Shown here: one piece after another, positions 44,201-53,512 of the stretch
Position numbering within the stretch: position 1 is the first letter of the stretch
Layout of the letters: the number at the start of each line of letters is the position of its first letter
From: VXPQ01 sp964608315
GTDB lineage: Bacteria > Bacteroidota > Rhodothermia > Rhodothermales > VXPQ01
Length of the DNA: 64,000 bases
Direction of reading: 5' to 3'
Assembly (NCBI GenBank): GCA_964608315.1
Contig: CAZSNF010000003.1
Coordinates: 1-64,000 of the forward strand
Position numbers and translations under genes: made by a program
The notes under the pieces: model-generated
Databases searched by the model: none
Told to the model about the DNA's origin: nothing
Seen by the model: only the letters and a program-made list of their open reading frames with translations

Positions 44201-45548
44201 CCTGGATGCCCAGTCGATGCAGCGTGGGCGCGCGGTTCAGCAGTACGGGACGACCTTCGATAACCTTTTCGAGAATATCCCATACGTCCGCCGTGCGCCG
44301 GTCCACCACCTTTTTCGCGCTCTTGACCGTCTTGACGATGCCCCGCTCGATGAGTTTGCGAATCACGAAGGGCTTGAACAATTCGATAGCCATCTCCTTC
44401 GGCAAACCGCACTGATGGATATCGAGTTCGGGGCCCACGACAATCACCGACCGACCGGAATAATCCACGCGCTTTCCAAGCAGATTTTGCCGGAACCGCC
44501 CCTGCTTGCCCTTGAGCATATCGCTTAGCGACTTCAGGGCCCGGTTCGAATCGCTGCGCACGGCGTTGGCCTTGCGGCTGTTGTCGAACAGCGAATCGAC
44601 CGCCTCCTGAAGCATGCGCTTCTCGTTCCGCAAAATGACTTCAGGCGCCTTGATGTCAATCAGGCGCTTCAGGCGGTTATTGCGAATGATGACGCGCCGG
44701 TACAAATCGTTCAGGTCCGACGTAGCGAAGCGTCCGCCTTCCAGCGGCACGAGGGGGCGCAGCTCCGGCGGAATAACCGGAATCACCCGCATGACCATCC
44801 ATTCGGGCCGGTTTTCAAGGCGCGTGTTGGCGTCGCGGAAACCCTCGACGACGGCCAGGCGCTTCAGGGCGTCGGCCTTGCGGGCCTGACTAGTTTCCGT
44901 TTTGATCTGGTGACGCAGTTTCTTCGACAAGGACGACAAATCGAGGCGGCGCAAAATCGTCTCTACCGCTTCGCCCCCGATGCGGGCGATGAACTTGGTC
45001 GGGTCGTCGTCGGCAAGCCGATGGTTGTCGTCCCGTATCTGGTACAGAATGTTGAAATATTCGTCCTCGTTCAAGAGCTGATTCTCTTCGACGCCATGCT
45101 CTGCCGCGCTCCCCGCCTGGATAACGACATAATTCTCGTAATAGATGATCTTCTCAAGATCCTTCGACTTGAGTCCGATGAGGTGACCGATCTTGTTCGG
45201 CAGCGTCTTGAAATACCAGATATGCACCACGGGTACGCTGAGGGCGATATGACCCATGCGTTCGCGGCGCACCTTTTTCTGCGTGACCTCTACCCCGCAG
45301 CGATCGCATATAATGCCCTTGTAGCGAATGCGCTTGTACTTGCCGCAATGACATTCCCAGTCCTTGACGGGTCCGAATATCTTTTCGCAAAAAAGACCGT
45401 CCTTCTCCGGCTTGAACGACCGGTAGTTAATGGTTTCGGGCTTGAGCACTTCGCCGCGGGACCGCTCCAGCACGCTTTCCGGGCTGGACAAACTGACGGT
45501 GATTCGGCTGAACTGCTTTTTGATCTGCTGCGTTTTTCCGTAGGGCAT
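41244..45548 (-). CDS. rpoC: DNA-directed RNA polymerase subunit beta'
   Basis: This 1434-aa protein is the RNA polymerase clamp and active-centre subunit. The start at 45548 gives MPYGKTQQIKKQF. The N-terminal zinc site is CHCGKYKRIRYKGIICDRCG, the Mg-binding active site is NADFDGDQMAVH, and the second zinc site contains CESRRGVCALCYG. The trigger-loop region follows (GEPGTQLTLRTFHIGG). The start lies 63 bp past the rpoB stop on the same strand. An upstream ATG at 45614 overlapping rpoB would add 22 unconserved residues. Confidence 0.98.
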   Translation of the reverse strand: MPYGKTQQIKKQFSRITVSLSSPESVLERSRGEVLKPETINYRSFKPEKDGLFCEKIFGPVKDWECHCGKYKRIRYKGIICDRCGVEVTQKKVRRERMGHIALSVPVVHIWYFKTLPNKIGHLIGLKSKDLEKIIYYENYVVIQAGSAAEHGVEENQLLNEDEYFNILYQIRDDNHRLADDDPTKFIARIGGEAVETILRRLDLSSLSKKLRHQIKTETSQARKADALKRLAVVEGFRDANTRLENRPEWMVMRVIPVIPPELRPLVPLEGGRFATSDLNDLYRRVIIRNNRLKRLIDIKAPEVILRNEKRMLQEAVDSLFDNSRKANAVRSDSNRALKSLSDMLKGKQGRFRQNLLGKRVDYSGRSVIVVGPELDIHQCGLPKEMAIELFKPFVIRKLIERGIVKTVKSAKKVVDRRTADVWDILEKVIEGRPVLLNRAPTLHRLGIQAFQPILIEGKAIRLHPLVCTAFNADFDGDQMAVHAPLSHDACLEAWVLMLSSHNILSPAHGGPVAVPTQDMVLGLYYLTKMRSGRKGDGMRFASVGEVRQAYDQEQLDLHARVYVRIAPGEISETTVGRVLFNEVIPDEVGFINAVLTKRNLRPIIGRVLKASGFQKASRFLDDIKRLGFEQATTAGLTFSLADIIVPDVKEKIISDAQAEVDRVRGNYEMGFMFESERYNQVIDIWTKTNNRVSETLFDTLRNDKGGFNAIYMMADSGARGSKEQIRQLGGMRGLMAKPQKSLVGSVGEIIENPIISNFKEGLSVLEYFISTHGARKGLADTALKTADAGYLTRRLVDVAQDVTIIQEDCGTLRGIRISALKDNEEIVEPLADRIVGRVSMHDVRDPLSGELIIAANEMIDEKRARQISETSIEEVEIRSALTCESRRGVCALCYGRNLATGHLVETGEAVGVVAAQSIGEPGTQLTLRTFHIGGTASLISAESTLQTKFAGKATYENLRTVTLNDGDGDKDVVLTRQGEVWIVDPEDTGRRLISYVIPYGAEMLISDGDILEKGSVLASWDPYNSVILSEVSGTVSFKDIVEGTTYREESDEQTGHKEKVITESRERSLTPALIVKRAQDKDREYTLPVRARIQVDEGEAIQAGQVMVKIPRQSAKTGDITGGLPRVTELFEARMPADPAVVSEIDGVVRFGGRRRGAQEIVVTSRDGSESRTYLVPLSRHILVHEHDFIRAGGQLSDGQVSPQDILSIKGPRAVQEYLVNEIQEVYRMQGVTINDKHIEVIVRQMMQKVRVADPGDTTLLEDYTVDRFAMEELNDRLYDRFVVTDPGASDLSVGDILTRRQMREVNSAMKRQDLQQVEVRETQPAVAQPILLGITQAALSTDSFVSAASFQETTKVLTNAAIKAQVDPLYGLKENVIVGHPIPAGTGQRRFRDLVVGSKTELAELQAAIGGDGDGVAAAHDAPDARTEEVGV

Positions 45549-45610
45549 ATGTTGCTCTTTCGCAATTCTGAATCCGGGAACGGTTCCGTGCAAGGCGCCT
45601 TGCAGCGCGG

Positions 45611-48600
45611 TCAATCGAGACGAACTTCTAGGCCAAGCCCCTGAAGTTCCCGAACAAGCACCTGAAAACTTTCCGGCATACCGGCTTCAGGCATGTTCTC
45701 GCCCTTGACGATCGACTCGTATGCTTTCGACCGTCCCTGGACGTCGTCCGATTTGTACGTCAACATCTCCTGCAAGGTGTGCGCTGCGCCGTAGGCGTAA
45801 AGCGCCCACACCTCCATCTCTCCAAGGCGCTGTCCGCCAAGCTGCGCCTTGCCTCCGAGGGGCTGTTGCGTAATGAGGCTGTACGGGCCAATGCTGCGCG
45901 CATGAATCTTGTCCTCCACAAGATGACTCAGCTTCAGCATATAAATGTAGCCCACTGTGGTTTTTTCGTCGAACTCCTTGCCGGTGCGGCCATCGTACAA
46001 CTGGGCGCGACCGTCGGGCGGCAATCCTGCTTCCTCCAGCCTGGCCCGAATATCGTCCATACTGGCGCCGTCGAAAATCGGCGTGGCGAACGATGCGCCG
46101 AGCTCCTTGCCTGCCCATCCGAGGAGCGTCTCGAATATCTGACCGAGGTTCATGCGCGAAGGCACGCCCAGCGGGTTGAGTACGATATCGACGGGCGTGC
46201 CATCCTCAAGGAACGGCATGTCCTCCACGGGCACGATGCGGGCAACCACCCCCTTGTTTCCATGGCGACCGGCCATCTTGTCCCCTACCTGCACCTTGCG
46301 CTTGCGCGCCACGTATACCTTGGCCAGCTGCACAATGCCCGGAGGAAGCTCGTCCCCCATCTGCACCTGATGCTTGTCGCACTTCATTTCGCCATTGATG
46401 CGGCTGCAGGCGCGGGCGTAATTGCGGAGCAACTGGCGCATGCGCTCATTCGTTGCCGCATCGATCGTCATGTCCTTGCCGGGCGCGAGCCGGTCGGGCG
46501 TAACATTTTTGAACGCCGTTTTCGTAAAGCGGGCCCCTTTCGAAAGCAGGACGGCGCCGTCGCGATCCTCTACGCCGGCAGACGATTTGCGCCCGACGAT
46601 CCGGAAAAACTTCTCCCAGAACGCCTCGTCCAGCGCTTCTTTTTCGCGATTATACTGCGCTTCGATATCGGCAAGGCGATCCCCTTCCGCCTTCTTGGAG
46701 GCGGAATCCAGTTTGCGGCGACCGAACAGCTCGGTAGCGATCACCACGCCCTTCATGCCCGGAGGGGCGGTCAGAGAGGCGTCTTTCACGTCGCCCGCCT
46801 TGTCGCCGAAAATAGCGCGGAGCAGTTTTTCTTCGGGCGTGGGGTCCGTCTCGCCCTTGGGCGTGATCTTGCCGACAATGATGTCGCCGGCGTTCACCTC
46901 CGCGCCTACGCGGATGACGCCTCGTTCGTCAAGGTCCCGGGTGGCTTCTTCCGAAACGTTCGGAATCTCCCGGGTAAGTTCTTCCTCACCGCGCTTCGTG
47001 TCGCGCACTTGCAGCTCGAATTCCTCGATATGTATAGAGGTGTATACGTCTTCGGTCACCAGCCGCTCGGACAGCACGATGGCGTCCTCGAAGTTGTAGC
47101 CGCGCCAGGGCATGAAGGCAACCAGCACATTCTTGCCCAGCGCAAGATCGCCGTTTTCCGTAGCGAATCCGTCCGTCAGCACGGTTCCCTCTGATACGCG
47201 CTGCCCTTTCCGAACGATGGGTTTCTGATTCACGCTGGTATCCTGATTCGTCCGACGGAATTTCACCAGTCGGTATTCGCGGACGGCGTCCTCGAAACTC
47301 AGGTCCGCATCCGCTTCGCTTCTGTCGTAGCGCACCACGATGCGCGTGGCGTCTACATACTCGACGACTCCCTCGCCTTCCGCCACGAGCACCGCGCGCG
47401 AATCTTGCGCCACGCGCCCTTCGAGTCCCGTGCCGACCAGAGGAGCCTCTGCGCGCAACAAGGGCACTGCCTGGCGCTGCATGTTCGATCCCATGAGGGC
47501 GCGATTGGCGTCGTCGTGCTCCAGAAAAGGAATCAGGCTTGCAGCCGGAGACACAATCTGATTCGGCGCCACATCCATGTATTCGACGTTCTCCGGGGGC
47601 TCAATGGGAAAATCGCCCCGGTAGCGACATTTCACGTATTCATTGACGAAATGTCCGTCCTCGCCGAGCGGAGCGTTGGCCTGGGCGATAACCGCATTGT
47701 CTTCTTCCTCCGCGGAAAGAAAACGAATTTCCTCGGTTACCTTGCCGTTTTCAACGACCCGATACGGCGTTTCTATGAAGCCGAAATCGTTGATGGTGGC
47801 GTGTACGCAAAGCGAGGAAATCAGACCGATGTTCGGCCCCTCGGGCGTCTCGATGGGGCACAACCGCCCGTAGTGCGTGTAATGCACGTCGCGCACTTCG
47901 AACCCGGCGCGTTCGCGGGTCAGTCCGCCCGGCCCCAGCGCCGACATGCGGCGCTTGTGCGTCAACTCGGCCAGCGGATTCGTCTGATCCATGAACTGAC
48001 TGAGCTGATTGGTCCCGAAAAAGGTGTTGATCACGCTCGAAACCGTGCGGGCGTTGACCAGCTCCTGCGGAGAAAACTTGTCCGCATCGCGCATATTCAT
48101 GCGCTCCTTGATCGTGCGAGCCATGCGCGCAAGTCCCAGCGAGAACTGGGTGGAAAGCTGCTCGCCGACCGTCCGCACCCGGCGATTGCCCAGATGGTCG
48201 ATATCGTCTACGCTGCTTTTGCCGTTCTGCAAATTGACCAGTTCGCGGATAATGCCCACGATGTCCTCGGGCGTCAACGTCAACGTATCCGAAGGCGTAT
48301 TGAGACCCAGGCGCGTGTTGATGCGATACCGGCCCACCTCGCCAAGATCGTACCGCTTTTCGCTAAAAAAGAGCCGCTCCAGAATGCCCCGCGCATTTTC
48401 CAGATCGGGCGCCTCGCTGCCCCGAAGCTGCAAATACATGTGCTCCAGCGCTTCGTTGGTCGAATGGGTGGGGTCCTTCCGCAGGGTATGGATCAGCGTG
48501 GACTTGTCGATTTGTTCTTCCTCGTCCTTCTTCAGCAGCCAGACCGTCTTGACGCCTGCTTCCTTCAGTTTGGCGTAATCTTCTTCCCGGAGCGTGTGGC

Positions 48601-49444
48601 CCGCAGGAAGAATCACCTTATGCTCCGTTTTCTCTTCAAGAATCTCGCCAGTGTCCTCGTCCACGATCTCGTGCACTTCCGGAACCGTGACAGACGTCGC
48701 CAGATCGCGGTCGATACACTTGCGAAACGCCCGCTTCGTAGACGCGTCCCCTTCGTCGGCCAGGTCGAAGAGTTGCATGATTTCATCGTTGGAGGAATGC
48801 CCCAACGTGCGCAAAAGCGTCGTAACCGGAAGTTTTTTCTTCCGATCGATGTAAGCCCACATGACGTTGCTTACATCGGTGGAAAATTCAATCCAGGACC
48901 CCCGGAAAGGTATGACGCGCGCGGAATACAACTCCGTCCCGTTCGGGTGAATGCTCAACCCGAAAAACACTCCGGGGCTGCGATGCAATTGCGAAACGAC
49001 CACGCGCTCCGCGCCGTTGATGACAAAAGCGCCTTGCGGCGTCATAAACGGCAGATTGCCAAGGTAAACCTCCTGCTCGATCGCTTCCGCCGGTTCATCC
49101 TCGTCCTCGTCCTCCTTGCTCGACAGACGAAGCCGGGCCTTGAGAGGTACGGCGTAGGTCAGGCCCTGCGCAATGCACTCCGACACCGAATGGTTCGGCG
49201 TATCCAGTTCGTAGTCTATGAATTCGAGGGTATACCGCTCGCGACTGTCCTGAATCGGAAAATGCTCCTTGAAAACCCCCTGGAGTCCAATATCCTTTCG
49301 TTCTTCCGGCGACACGTCCGGCTGCGCAAAATCCGCGAACGACCGGAGCTGGATAGCCAGAAAATCCGGGTATTCGCGTATGGTGGGAATCCGAGCATAA
49401 GAGATGCGCTTGCCTTGCGTGGCTTGACCGTTCGTATGAAGCAT
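45611..49444 (-). CDS. rpoB: DNA-directed RNA polymerase subunit beta
   Basis: This 1277-aa protein starts MLHTNGQATQGKRISYARIP. The rifampicin-pocket region reads QLSQFMDQTNPLAELTHKRR, followed by SALGPGGLTRERAGFEVRDV. The C-terminus has MEVWALYAYGAAHTLQEMLT and EAGMPESFQVLVRELQGLGL. The rifampicin region is the wild-type pattern (D-Q-N, H-K-R). It follows rplL in the conserved rplKAJL-rpoBC block. An upstream ATG at 49486 would add 14 unconserved residues. Confidence 0.98.
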   Translation of the reverse strand: MLHTNGQATQGKRISYARIPTIREYPDFLAIQLRSFADFAQPDVSPEERKDIGLQGVFKEHFPIQDSRERYTLEFIDYELDTPNHSVSECIAQGLTYAVPLKARLRLSSKEDEDEDEPAEAIEQEVYLGNLPFMTPQGAFVINGAERVVVSQLHRSPGVFFGLSIHPNGTELYSARVIPFRGSWIEFSTDVSNVMWAYIDRKKKLPVTTLLRTLGHSSNDEIMQLFDLADEGDASTKRAFRKCIDRDLATSVTVPEVHEIVDEDTGEILEEKTEHKVILPAGHTLREEDYAKLKEAGVKTVWLLKKDEEEQIDKSTLIHTLRKDPTHSTNEALEHMYLQLRGSEAPDLENARGILERLFFSEKRYDLGEVGRYRINTRLGLNTPSDTLTLTPEDIVGIIRELVNLQNGKSSVDDIDHLGNRRVRTVGEQLSTQFSLGLARMARTIKERMNMRDADKFSPQELVNARTVSSVINTFFGTNQLSQFMDQTNPLAELTHKRRMSALGPGGLTRERAGFEVRDVHYTHYGRLCPIETPEGPNIGLISSLCVHATINDFGFIETPYRVVENGKVTEEIRFLSAEEEDNAVIAQANAPLGEDGHFVNEYVKCRYRGDFPIEPPENVEYMDVAPNQIVSPAASLIPFLEHDDANRALMGSNMQRQAVPLLRAEAPLVGTGLEGRVAQDSRAVLVAEGEGVVEYVDATRIVVRYDRSEADADLSFEDAVREYRLVKFRRTNQDTSVNQKPIVRKGQRVSEGTVLTDGFATENGDLALGKNVLVAFMPWRGYNFEDAIVLSERLVTEDVYTSIHIEEFELQVRDTKRGEEELTREIPNVSEEATRDLDERGVIRVGAEVNAGDIIVGKITPKGETDPTPEEKLLRAIFGDKAGDVKDASLTAPPGMKGVVIATELFGRRKLDSASKKAEGDRLADIEAQYNREKEALDEAFWEKFFRIVGRKSSAGVEDRDGAVLLSKGARFTKTAFKNVTPDRLAPGKDMTIDAATNERMRQLLRNYARACSRINGEMKCDKHQVQMGDELPPGIVQLAKVYVARKRKVQVGDKMAGRHGNKGVVARIVPVEDMPFLEDGTPVDIVLNPLGVPSRMNLGQIFETLLGWAGKELGASFATPIFDGASMDDIRARLEEAGLPPDGRAQLYDGRTGKEFDEKTTVGYIYMLKLSHLVEDKIHARSIGPYSLITQQPLGGKAQLGGQRLGEMEVWALYAYGAAHTLQEMLTYKSDDVQGRSKAYESIVKGENMPEAGMPESFQVLVRELQGLGLEVRLD

Positions 49445-49531
49445 GGATGCAGTGACTGGAAAGGGAAAAAACGGATCGAACGACAACGGTGAAAACGACG
49501 CCCGGCGCGCAAGGCGCCGGATCGCTCCCGC

Positions 49532-49915
49532 TTATTTGAGTTCGACTTCGGCGCCTGCTCCTTCAAGCCGAGTCTTGACTTCCTCCGCCTCGTCCTTGCC
49601 GACCGCTTCCTTCACAGCGTTCGGCGCGCCGTCTACAAGCGCCTTCGCCTCCTTCAGGCCAAGGCCCGTAAGGCTGCGCACCTCCTTGATCACGGCAATC
49701 TTGTTGCCCCCGACGCCCTTGAGCACCACATCGAATTCCGTTTGCTCCTCGGCGGCGGCCGCTCCGTCGCCGCCAACAGCGGGGCCTGCTGCGACCGCCG
49801 CAACCGCGGCCGCCGGCTTGATGCCGTATTCCTCTTCGAGCACGGTAGCCAGGTCATTGGCTTCCTTGACCGTAAGGTTGACAAGTTCTTCTGCGATTTT
49901 CTTAATATCCGCCAT
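49532..49915 (-). CDS. rplL: 50S ribosomal protein L7/L12
   Basis: This 127-aa protein has an N-terminal dimerisation helix, an Ala/Gly-rich hinge (AAAVAAVAAGPAVGGDGAAA) and the C-terminal factor-binding domain (IKEVRSLTGLGLKEAKALVD). It forms the ribosomal stalk with L10, encoded just upstream. It is followed by an 87-bp gap before rpoB. Confidence 0.97.
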   Translation of the reverse strand: MADIKKIAEELVNLTVKEANDLATVLEEEYGIKPAAAVAAVAAGPAVGGDGAAAAEEQTEFDVVLKGVGGNKIAVIKEVRSLTGLGLKEAKALVDGAPNAVKEAVGKDEAEEVKTRLEGAGAEVELK

Positions 49916-50029
49916 GGTTTATGTGTTCTCCTGCGAGCAGTCTTCGTCGCCGGTTCCGGCCACTGTGCCGCGCATTAAGGATGGATGGTGAAAATGACGA
50001 TGAAGGTTCAGGTCGAGCATGACGCAGCG

Positions 50030-50557
50030 TCATGCGGCGCGACCGGCGATCTCGCGAATCGCGCCAACCAGATTGCGCGCAGGCGCCTGCACGGCGCCGA
50101 CCACATTGGAAACGGGGGTAAGCAGCAAGCCCGCCACGTCGCCAAGGAGCTCGTCTTTCGACTTGAGCGAAGCCAACGTCTCCAGCGAGCCTTCCCCGTA
50201 GAAAGCGCCGTCTATGCAGACCGCCTTGACTTCGGGGCGATCCGCCGATTCGTCTTTCAGGAAATCCCGGATGACGCGGGCCGGCGCCGACGGCTCGCCG
50301 CCAAATGCGATCGCCGTGGGGCCTTTCAGGTATTCCAGCAAGGCGCCATACGCGGGACGCTCTTCCATCGCGATGCGCACCAGCGTGTTCTTGTACACCT
50401 TGAACGACACGTCGGCGGCGCGGAAACGATTGCGCAAATCGTTTGCCTGGCTGACGGTCAGCCCGGAATAATTCGTCAGGTACACGATGGCATTGGCGTC
50501 GAGCATCTGCCCGATTTCCGCAATCATCGTTTCCTTTTCCGTTTTTGTCATGGGCAT
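50030..50557 (-). CDS. rplJ: 50S ribosomal protein L10
   Basis: This 175-aa protein has VYLTNYSGLTVSQANDLRNR and FKVYKNTLVRIAMEE, the rRNA-binding domain, and a C-terminal helix for L7/L12 dimers. ATG 50557 (MPMTKTEKE) or 50551 may be the start. The 96-bp gap from rplA is where autogenous leader structures lie in other bacteria, but I could not fold it. Confidence 0.96.
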   Translation of the reverse strand: MPMTKTEKETMIAEIGQMLDANAIVYLTNYSGLTVSQANDLRNRFRAADVSFKVYKNTLVRIAMEERPAYGALLEYLKGPTAIAFGGEPSAPARVIRDFLKDESADRPEVKAVCIDGAFYGEGSLETLASLKSKDELLGDVAGLLLTPVSNVVGAVQAPARNLVGAIREIAGRAA

Positions 50558-50653
50558 GTCGGCGCCTCGCTATCTCAATCCGTTGCTTTGCTATCCGGCG
50601 CAAAGGGCCGGCGTAAATTATGCGCTGGCGTACGATAATCGGGACGAAAAGCG

Positions 50654-51367
50654 CTATCGCAGCGCGCTTACGACCTGAACGCGGTCCAGCGGGATCGGCG
50701 GGCCCATCGAGGTTGAAATCGAAGCGGCCCGTACGTACGCGCCCTTTGCCGAGGCAGGGCGCAACCGAAGCACTTCCCGGATAAAAACCTCCGCATTTTC
50801 CCGGAGGCGCTCCGCCGAAAACGAGGCCTTCCCGATGGCCGTATGCAGATTGCCGGATTTGTCCACGCGAAAATCGATTTTACCGGCCTTGACTTGCTGA
50901 ACCGCCGGCCCCACGTCCATCGTGACCGTGCCGCTTTTAGGGTTCGGCATAAGTCCTCTCGGCCCCAGTACGCGACCCAGTTTGGCGACGTCGCGCATTA
51001 CGTCGGGCGTGGCGACAACCACATCGAAATCCGTCCATCCTTTTTTCTGGATGCGTTCGATGAAGTCGTGCAGGCCGACGTAATCGGCGCCTGCCGCCTT
51101 CGCTTCTTCGCGCTTGCTCTCGTTCGCCAGAACCAGTACGCGCACCTCCTTGCCCGTGCCATGCGGCAGCGCCGCCGTACCGCGCACCATCTGGTCTGCG
51201 TGGCGCGGATCGACCCCAAGCCGCAAGTCTATATCGACCGATTCGTCGAATTTGGCCAGACCCGCCCTCGCTACGAGGGCGCAGGCGTCTTCAAGCGTGA
51301 AGGGGCCGCCTCCAGCCTCTTTGACCATTTCGGCGGCCTGCCGATACCGTTTTCCTTTTTTCGCCAT
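50654..51367 (-). CDS. rplA: 50S ribosomal protein L1
   Basis: The 237-aa protein starts MAKKGKRYRQAAEMVK and carries GTAALPHGTGKEVRVLVLAN, GADYVGLHDFIERIQKKGWT and LGRVLGPRGLMPNPKSGTVT, all L1 signatures. It lies between rplK and rplJ. Confidence 0.97.
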   Translation of the reverse strand: MAKKGKRYRQAAEMVKEAGGGPFTLEDACALVARAGLAKFDESVDIDLRLGVDPRHADQMVRGTAALPHGTGKEVRVLVLANESKREEAKAAGADYVGLHDFIERIQKKGWTDFDVVVATPDVMRDVAKLGRVLGPRGLMPNPKSGTVTMDVGPAVQQVKAGKIDFRVDKSGNLHTAIGKASFSAERLRENAEVFIREVLRLRPASAKGAYVRAASISTSMGPPIPLDRVQVVSALR

Positions 51368-51455
51368 CCGATTACGCAGCGGATGCAGTGCTTGTGTCCG
51401 TGATGATGGAATGCGCCGGAAGCCAAACGTCCATCCGGCCGTATGCTGTCCCGAT

Positions 51456-51890
51456 TCAGGCGGGCGCGCCTTCGACGCGTATCCCCATAGACCGCGCCGT
51501 GCCGGCTATCATGGAAGCCGCATTCTCCAAATCGAATGCATTCAGGTCCGCCATCTTCTGCTCGGCGATATTGCGACAATCCCGCCAGGTAACCGTACCC
51601 ACTTTCTGTCGCAGGGAATCGCCGGACCCCGACGGAATCTTCGCCGCCATCTTCAACAGCACCGCGGCGGGCGGACTCTTGACGATGAAACTGAATGTCT
51701 TGTCCTGATACACCGTGATCACCACAGGCAGGACAAGCCCCGTCCTGTCCTGGGTCGCGGCGTTGAATTGCTTGCAGAAGTCCATGATATTCACCCCATG
51801 CTGCGCCAGCGCAGGACCTATGGGGGGCGCCGGATTCGCCTGTCCGGCCTTTATCTGGAGCTTGACATACCCGCCGATTGGCTTCGCCAT
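51456..51890 (-). CDS. rplK: 50S ribosomal protein L11
   Basis: The 144-aa protein starts MAKPIGGYVKLQIKAGQANP, with PPIGPALAQHGVNIMDFCKQ and KTFSFIVKSPPAAVLLKMAA. The start at 51890 is chosen over an in-frame ATG at 51908, as the family begins with MAK. It is an rRNA-binding stalk-base protein. Confidence 0.97.
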   Translation of the reverse strand: MAKPIGGYVKLQIKAGQANPAPPIGPALAQHGVNIMDFCKQFNAATQDRTGLVLPVVITVYQDKTFSFIVKSPPAAVLLKMAAKIPSGSGDSLRQKVGTVTWRDCRNIAEQKMADLNAFDLENAASMIAGTARSMGIRVEGAPA

Positions 51891-52059
51891 ATTCGAAATA
51901 CGATTCAAGCGCGGTGCGAACGCCGGGGCCCCGCCCGGCTCCCGCTATGTTAACCCGAAAGCAAAACTTTAGCCTTTTAATATAGAAACTTTCGAGGAAA
52001 TGCGCCACAAAAAAAACGGCGGCGCGCCAAGGTTCAAGCGCAATTCACAATCGGACGCG

Positions 52060-52620
52060 TCAATCGCCTCGCTCTACCTGCAAATAATCCAGTTCAAGGG
52101 GGGTCTTGCGCCCGAAAATCGACACCATCACCTTGACCTTCATTTTATCCGGGTACACCTCCTCGACCACGCCGCTGAAATTGTTGAACGGGCCATCCAC
52201 CACCTTGACAAGGTCCCCCCTCTTGAACGGCATCTCCGGCTGCTCGCCCGCCTCCCGGACCTCGTTCATTTTGCCCATGATCCGGTTGATCTCGTCGGGC
52301 CGCAGCGGCGTAGGCTCGTCGCCCGTGGTCAGAAAGCCAATCACCGAAGGAAGACTGGAAATGACATGCTGCAGCTCGGTGTCGAGTGCGATGCGCAGCA
52401 TCACATACCCCGGGAAAAAGGTCTTTTCCCGCGTACGTTTTTTGCCGGCGCGCATCTCGAAAACGGTCTCCGTCGGAATCATGATCTCGCTGGTGTCGAT
52501 CTTGTCCTCCAGATTGAGCCGCTCGATTTCCTTTTCGAGATAATGCTTGACCTTCTTTTCGTGACCCGAAAACGTGCGCAGCACGTACCATTTGCGGATA
52601 ACTTCCTTGTCCTTGACCAT
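52060..52620 (-). CDS. nusG: transcription termination/antitermination protein NusG
   Basis: The 186-aa protein has the NGN domain (KWYVLRTFSGHEKKVKHYLE, KTFFPGYVMLRIALD) and a C-terminal KOW domain (FKRGDLVKVVDGPFNNFSGV). It couples RNA polymerase to Rho and ribosomes. It follows secE by 55 bp. Confidence 0.97.
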   Translation of the reverse strand: MVKDKEVIRKWYVLRTFSGHEKKVKHYLEKEIERLNLEDKIDTSEIMIPTETVFEMRAGKKRTREKTFFPGYVMLRIALDTELQHVISSLPSVIGFLTTGDEPTPLRPDEINRIMGKMNEVREAGEQPEMPFKRGDLVKVVDGPFNNFSGVVEEVYPDKMKVKVMVSIFGRKTPLELDYLQVERGD

Positions 52621-52675
52621 CTTGTCGTTTGCCTGAGAAAAATGTCTCGACAGATATGCCTGGAAAACGAATGAA

Positions 52676-52855
52676 TCAGCGGTATATGAACTCCAGCGCC
52701 CGGCTAATGACCTGATCGGCGCCCCATATGTACAGGGAAACGATCATCGTCGCCAGCAGGGTGATAAGCGTATTGCTGATCAACTCGGTGCGCGCAGGCC
52801 AGCTAACCTTGCGCATTTCCTTGCTTACGTCGCCCAGATATTGAACTACCTTCAT
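52676..52855 (-). CDS. secE: preprotein translocase subunit SecE
   Basis: This is a short protein of 59 aa (MKVVQYLGDVSKEMRKVSWP...). The conserved EMRKVSWPAR segment precedes a single transmembrane helix (NTLITLLATMIVSLYIWGA). The short single-helix form is usual outside gamma-proteobacteria. It lies between tRNA-Trp and nusG, the conserved location. Confidence 0.95.
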   Translation of the reverse strand: MKVVQYLGDVSKEMRKVSWPARTELISNTLITLLATMIVSLYIWGADQVISRALEFIYR

Positions 52856-52898
52856 AGTCGATTTCGATTGCGGCGCAGGGCGCCATGCGTGTTGCGGG

Positions 52899-52972
<74 letters not shown>

Positions 52973-53030
52973 TGTGCGGCGATGTACTCGCCAAACGATT
53001 CATATGCGAAAACCGGAGTGGCGTCGCATG

Positions 53031-53102
53031 AGCCGCCTATCGGATTTGAACCGATGACCCCTTCCTTACCATGGAAGCGCTCTACCACTGAGCTAAGGCG
53101 GC
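53031..53102 (-). tRNA. tRNA-Thr (GGT)
   Basis: A 72-nt cloverleaf with acceptor GCCGCCT, anticodon loop ATGGTAA between CTTCC and GGAAG, and T loop GGTTCAAATCC. Confidence 0.97.
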
Positions 53103-53125
53103 CGGAACGAACATGCACTCGCTGG

Positions 53126-53198
53126 AGCGGAAGACGGGATTCGAACCCGCGACCCTCAGCTTGGAAGGCTGATGCTCTACCATCTGAGCTACTTCCGC
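53126..53198 (-). tRNA. tRNA-Gly (TCC)
   Basis: A 73-nt cloverleaf with acceptor GCGGAAG/CTTCCGC and anticodon loop CTTCCAA. CCA appears encoded directly after the discriminator (53125-53123). Confidence 0.97.
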
Positions 53199-53270
53199 TA
53201 TGATCGCGATGCGTCGAGCGGCGTTGCGGCGGATGGTGTCCGCAACGCAACGCCGCCGAACGCAAAAGGG

Positions 53271-53352
53271 TGGGCAGGGGAGGATTCGAACCTCCGAACC
53301 CTGAGGGAGCAGATTTACAGTCTGCCGCCTTTGACCGCTCGGCCACCTGCCC
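53271..53352 (-). tRNA. tRNA-Tyr (GTA)
   Basis: An 82-nt class II tRNA with a long variable arm (CTCCCTCAGGGTTCGGAG region), acceptor GGGCAGG and anticodon loop CTGTAAA. Confidence 0.97.
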
Positions 53353-53408
53353 GGGGCTGTCGAAGCATGCGCTCCGAAAAAATTCTCTCAAAGTCACGTA
53401 TTCCAAAG

Positions 53409-53481
53409 AGCTGGCGAAGGGACTCGAACCCCCAACCTGCTCATTACAAGTGAGCTGCTCTACCGGTTGAGCTACGCCAGC
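53409..53481 (-). tRNA. tRNA-Thr (TGT)
   Basis: A 73-nt cloverleaf with acceptor GCTGGCG/CGCCAGC and anticodon loop CTTGTAA. It is the first of five tRNAs in this minus-strand cluster, behind a promoter at 53513-53541. Confidence 0.97.
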
Positions 53482-53512
53482 TTCGCCATCTTGCAAATAA
53501 CCACAGTCTGTT

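Noticed and set aside
50558..50653. Autogenous L10 leader structure before rplJ
   Set aside because: Expected from other bacteria, but I could not identify a kink-turn or convincing stem by eye.
53202..53470. Short frames over the tRNA cluster with RDSNPRP-like words
   Set aside because: These are the usual spurious translations of antisense tRNA genes.
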